Shown here piece by piece: positions 14,662 to 14,710 of a DNA stretch of 14,710 bases. The notes under the pieces were generated by a model that was not told the DNA's origin, searched no databases, and was given only the letters and a program-made list of their open reading frames with translations. This stretch comes from Rickettsia endosymbiont of Ixodes persulcatus. GTDB taxonomy: Bacteria > Pseudomonadota > Alphaproteobacteria > Rickettsiales > Rickettsiaceae. The first letter of the stretch is position 1. The number at the start of each line of letters is the position of its first letter. A program made the translations under genes and the position numbers. The stretch spans positions 1 to 14,710 of the forward strand of contig JAPYLE010000146.1 in NCBI GenBank assembly GCA_027293795.1, written 5' to 3'.

Positions 14662-14710
14662 CAAGCACCATGAGTTCAATACGTCAGGAAATTACGTACT
14701 GTTTACTATA

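Noticed and set aside
14576..14671. N-terminal extension of the flavodoxin frame to ATG 14671
   Set aside because: The 32 extra residues come from the hairpin cluster and match nothing in the family; ATG 14575 has a good GGGA site and gives the usual N-terminus.
1..14710. tRNA or rRNA genes
   Set aside because: No cloverleaf with TTCGA-type loop or rRNA-like conserved block was seen on either strand.

Overview
The window is chromosomal DNA from a Rickettsia, most likely a spotted-fever-group or transitional-group species. The grounds are strong A+T bias, small intergenic palindromic repeats, an in-frame Rickettsia palindromic element inside murF, several decaying genes, and an intact rickA (actin-tail nucleator), which the typhus-group species R. 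prowazekii and R. typhi lack. The species cannot be fixed from sequence reading alone.

Layout. (1) 1-1900 is a decay zone: the start of a possible transposase runs off the left edge (minus strand), followed by a broken, unrecognised Rickettsia-type gene (about 85-1470, plus) and a frameshifted gene of a small DUF6314-like family (1474-1897, minus). (2) 1907-3784 holds dnaA and a rhodanese-domain gene, both on the minus strand, with the dnaA GTG start directly abutting the rhodanese stop; a perfect 38-bp inverted repeat follows dnaA. (3) 3785-4082 is a divergent intergenic region dominated by a 158-bp MITE-like palindrome, with a plausible promoter for the next unit. (4) 4083-7724 is sdhE-mfd, a tight two-gene unit (FAD insertion into succinate dehydrogenase; transcription-coupled repair). 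(5) 7764-12318 is the peptidoglycan block murE-murF-mraY, with each pair separated by a palindromic repeat rather than closely packed. (6) 12413-13982 is rickA with its own good sigma70-type promoter and a strong 3' hairpin. (7) 13995-14575 is a flavodoxin-fold oxidoreductase pseudogene (minus) with two single-base frameshifts, preceded by a cluster of small hairpins at the right edge.

Functionally the window combines housekeeping (replication initiation, DNA repair, succinate dehydrogenase maturation, the MurE, MurF and MraY steps of peptidoglycan precursor synthesis) with one host-interaction gene, rickA. I did not find an undescribed defence, toxin or RNA system. The most informative observations concern how repeats have shaped the genes. 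One element is translated as an internal insert in MurF, another supplies the last codons and stop of murE, and the intergenic repeat arms each fold on themselves and follow an ATTCCC-N8-GGGAAT layout like the neisserial dRS3 repeat. RickA's N-terminal half also shows a gapless internal duplication.
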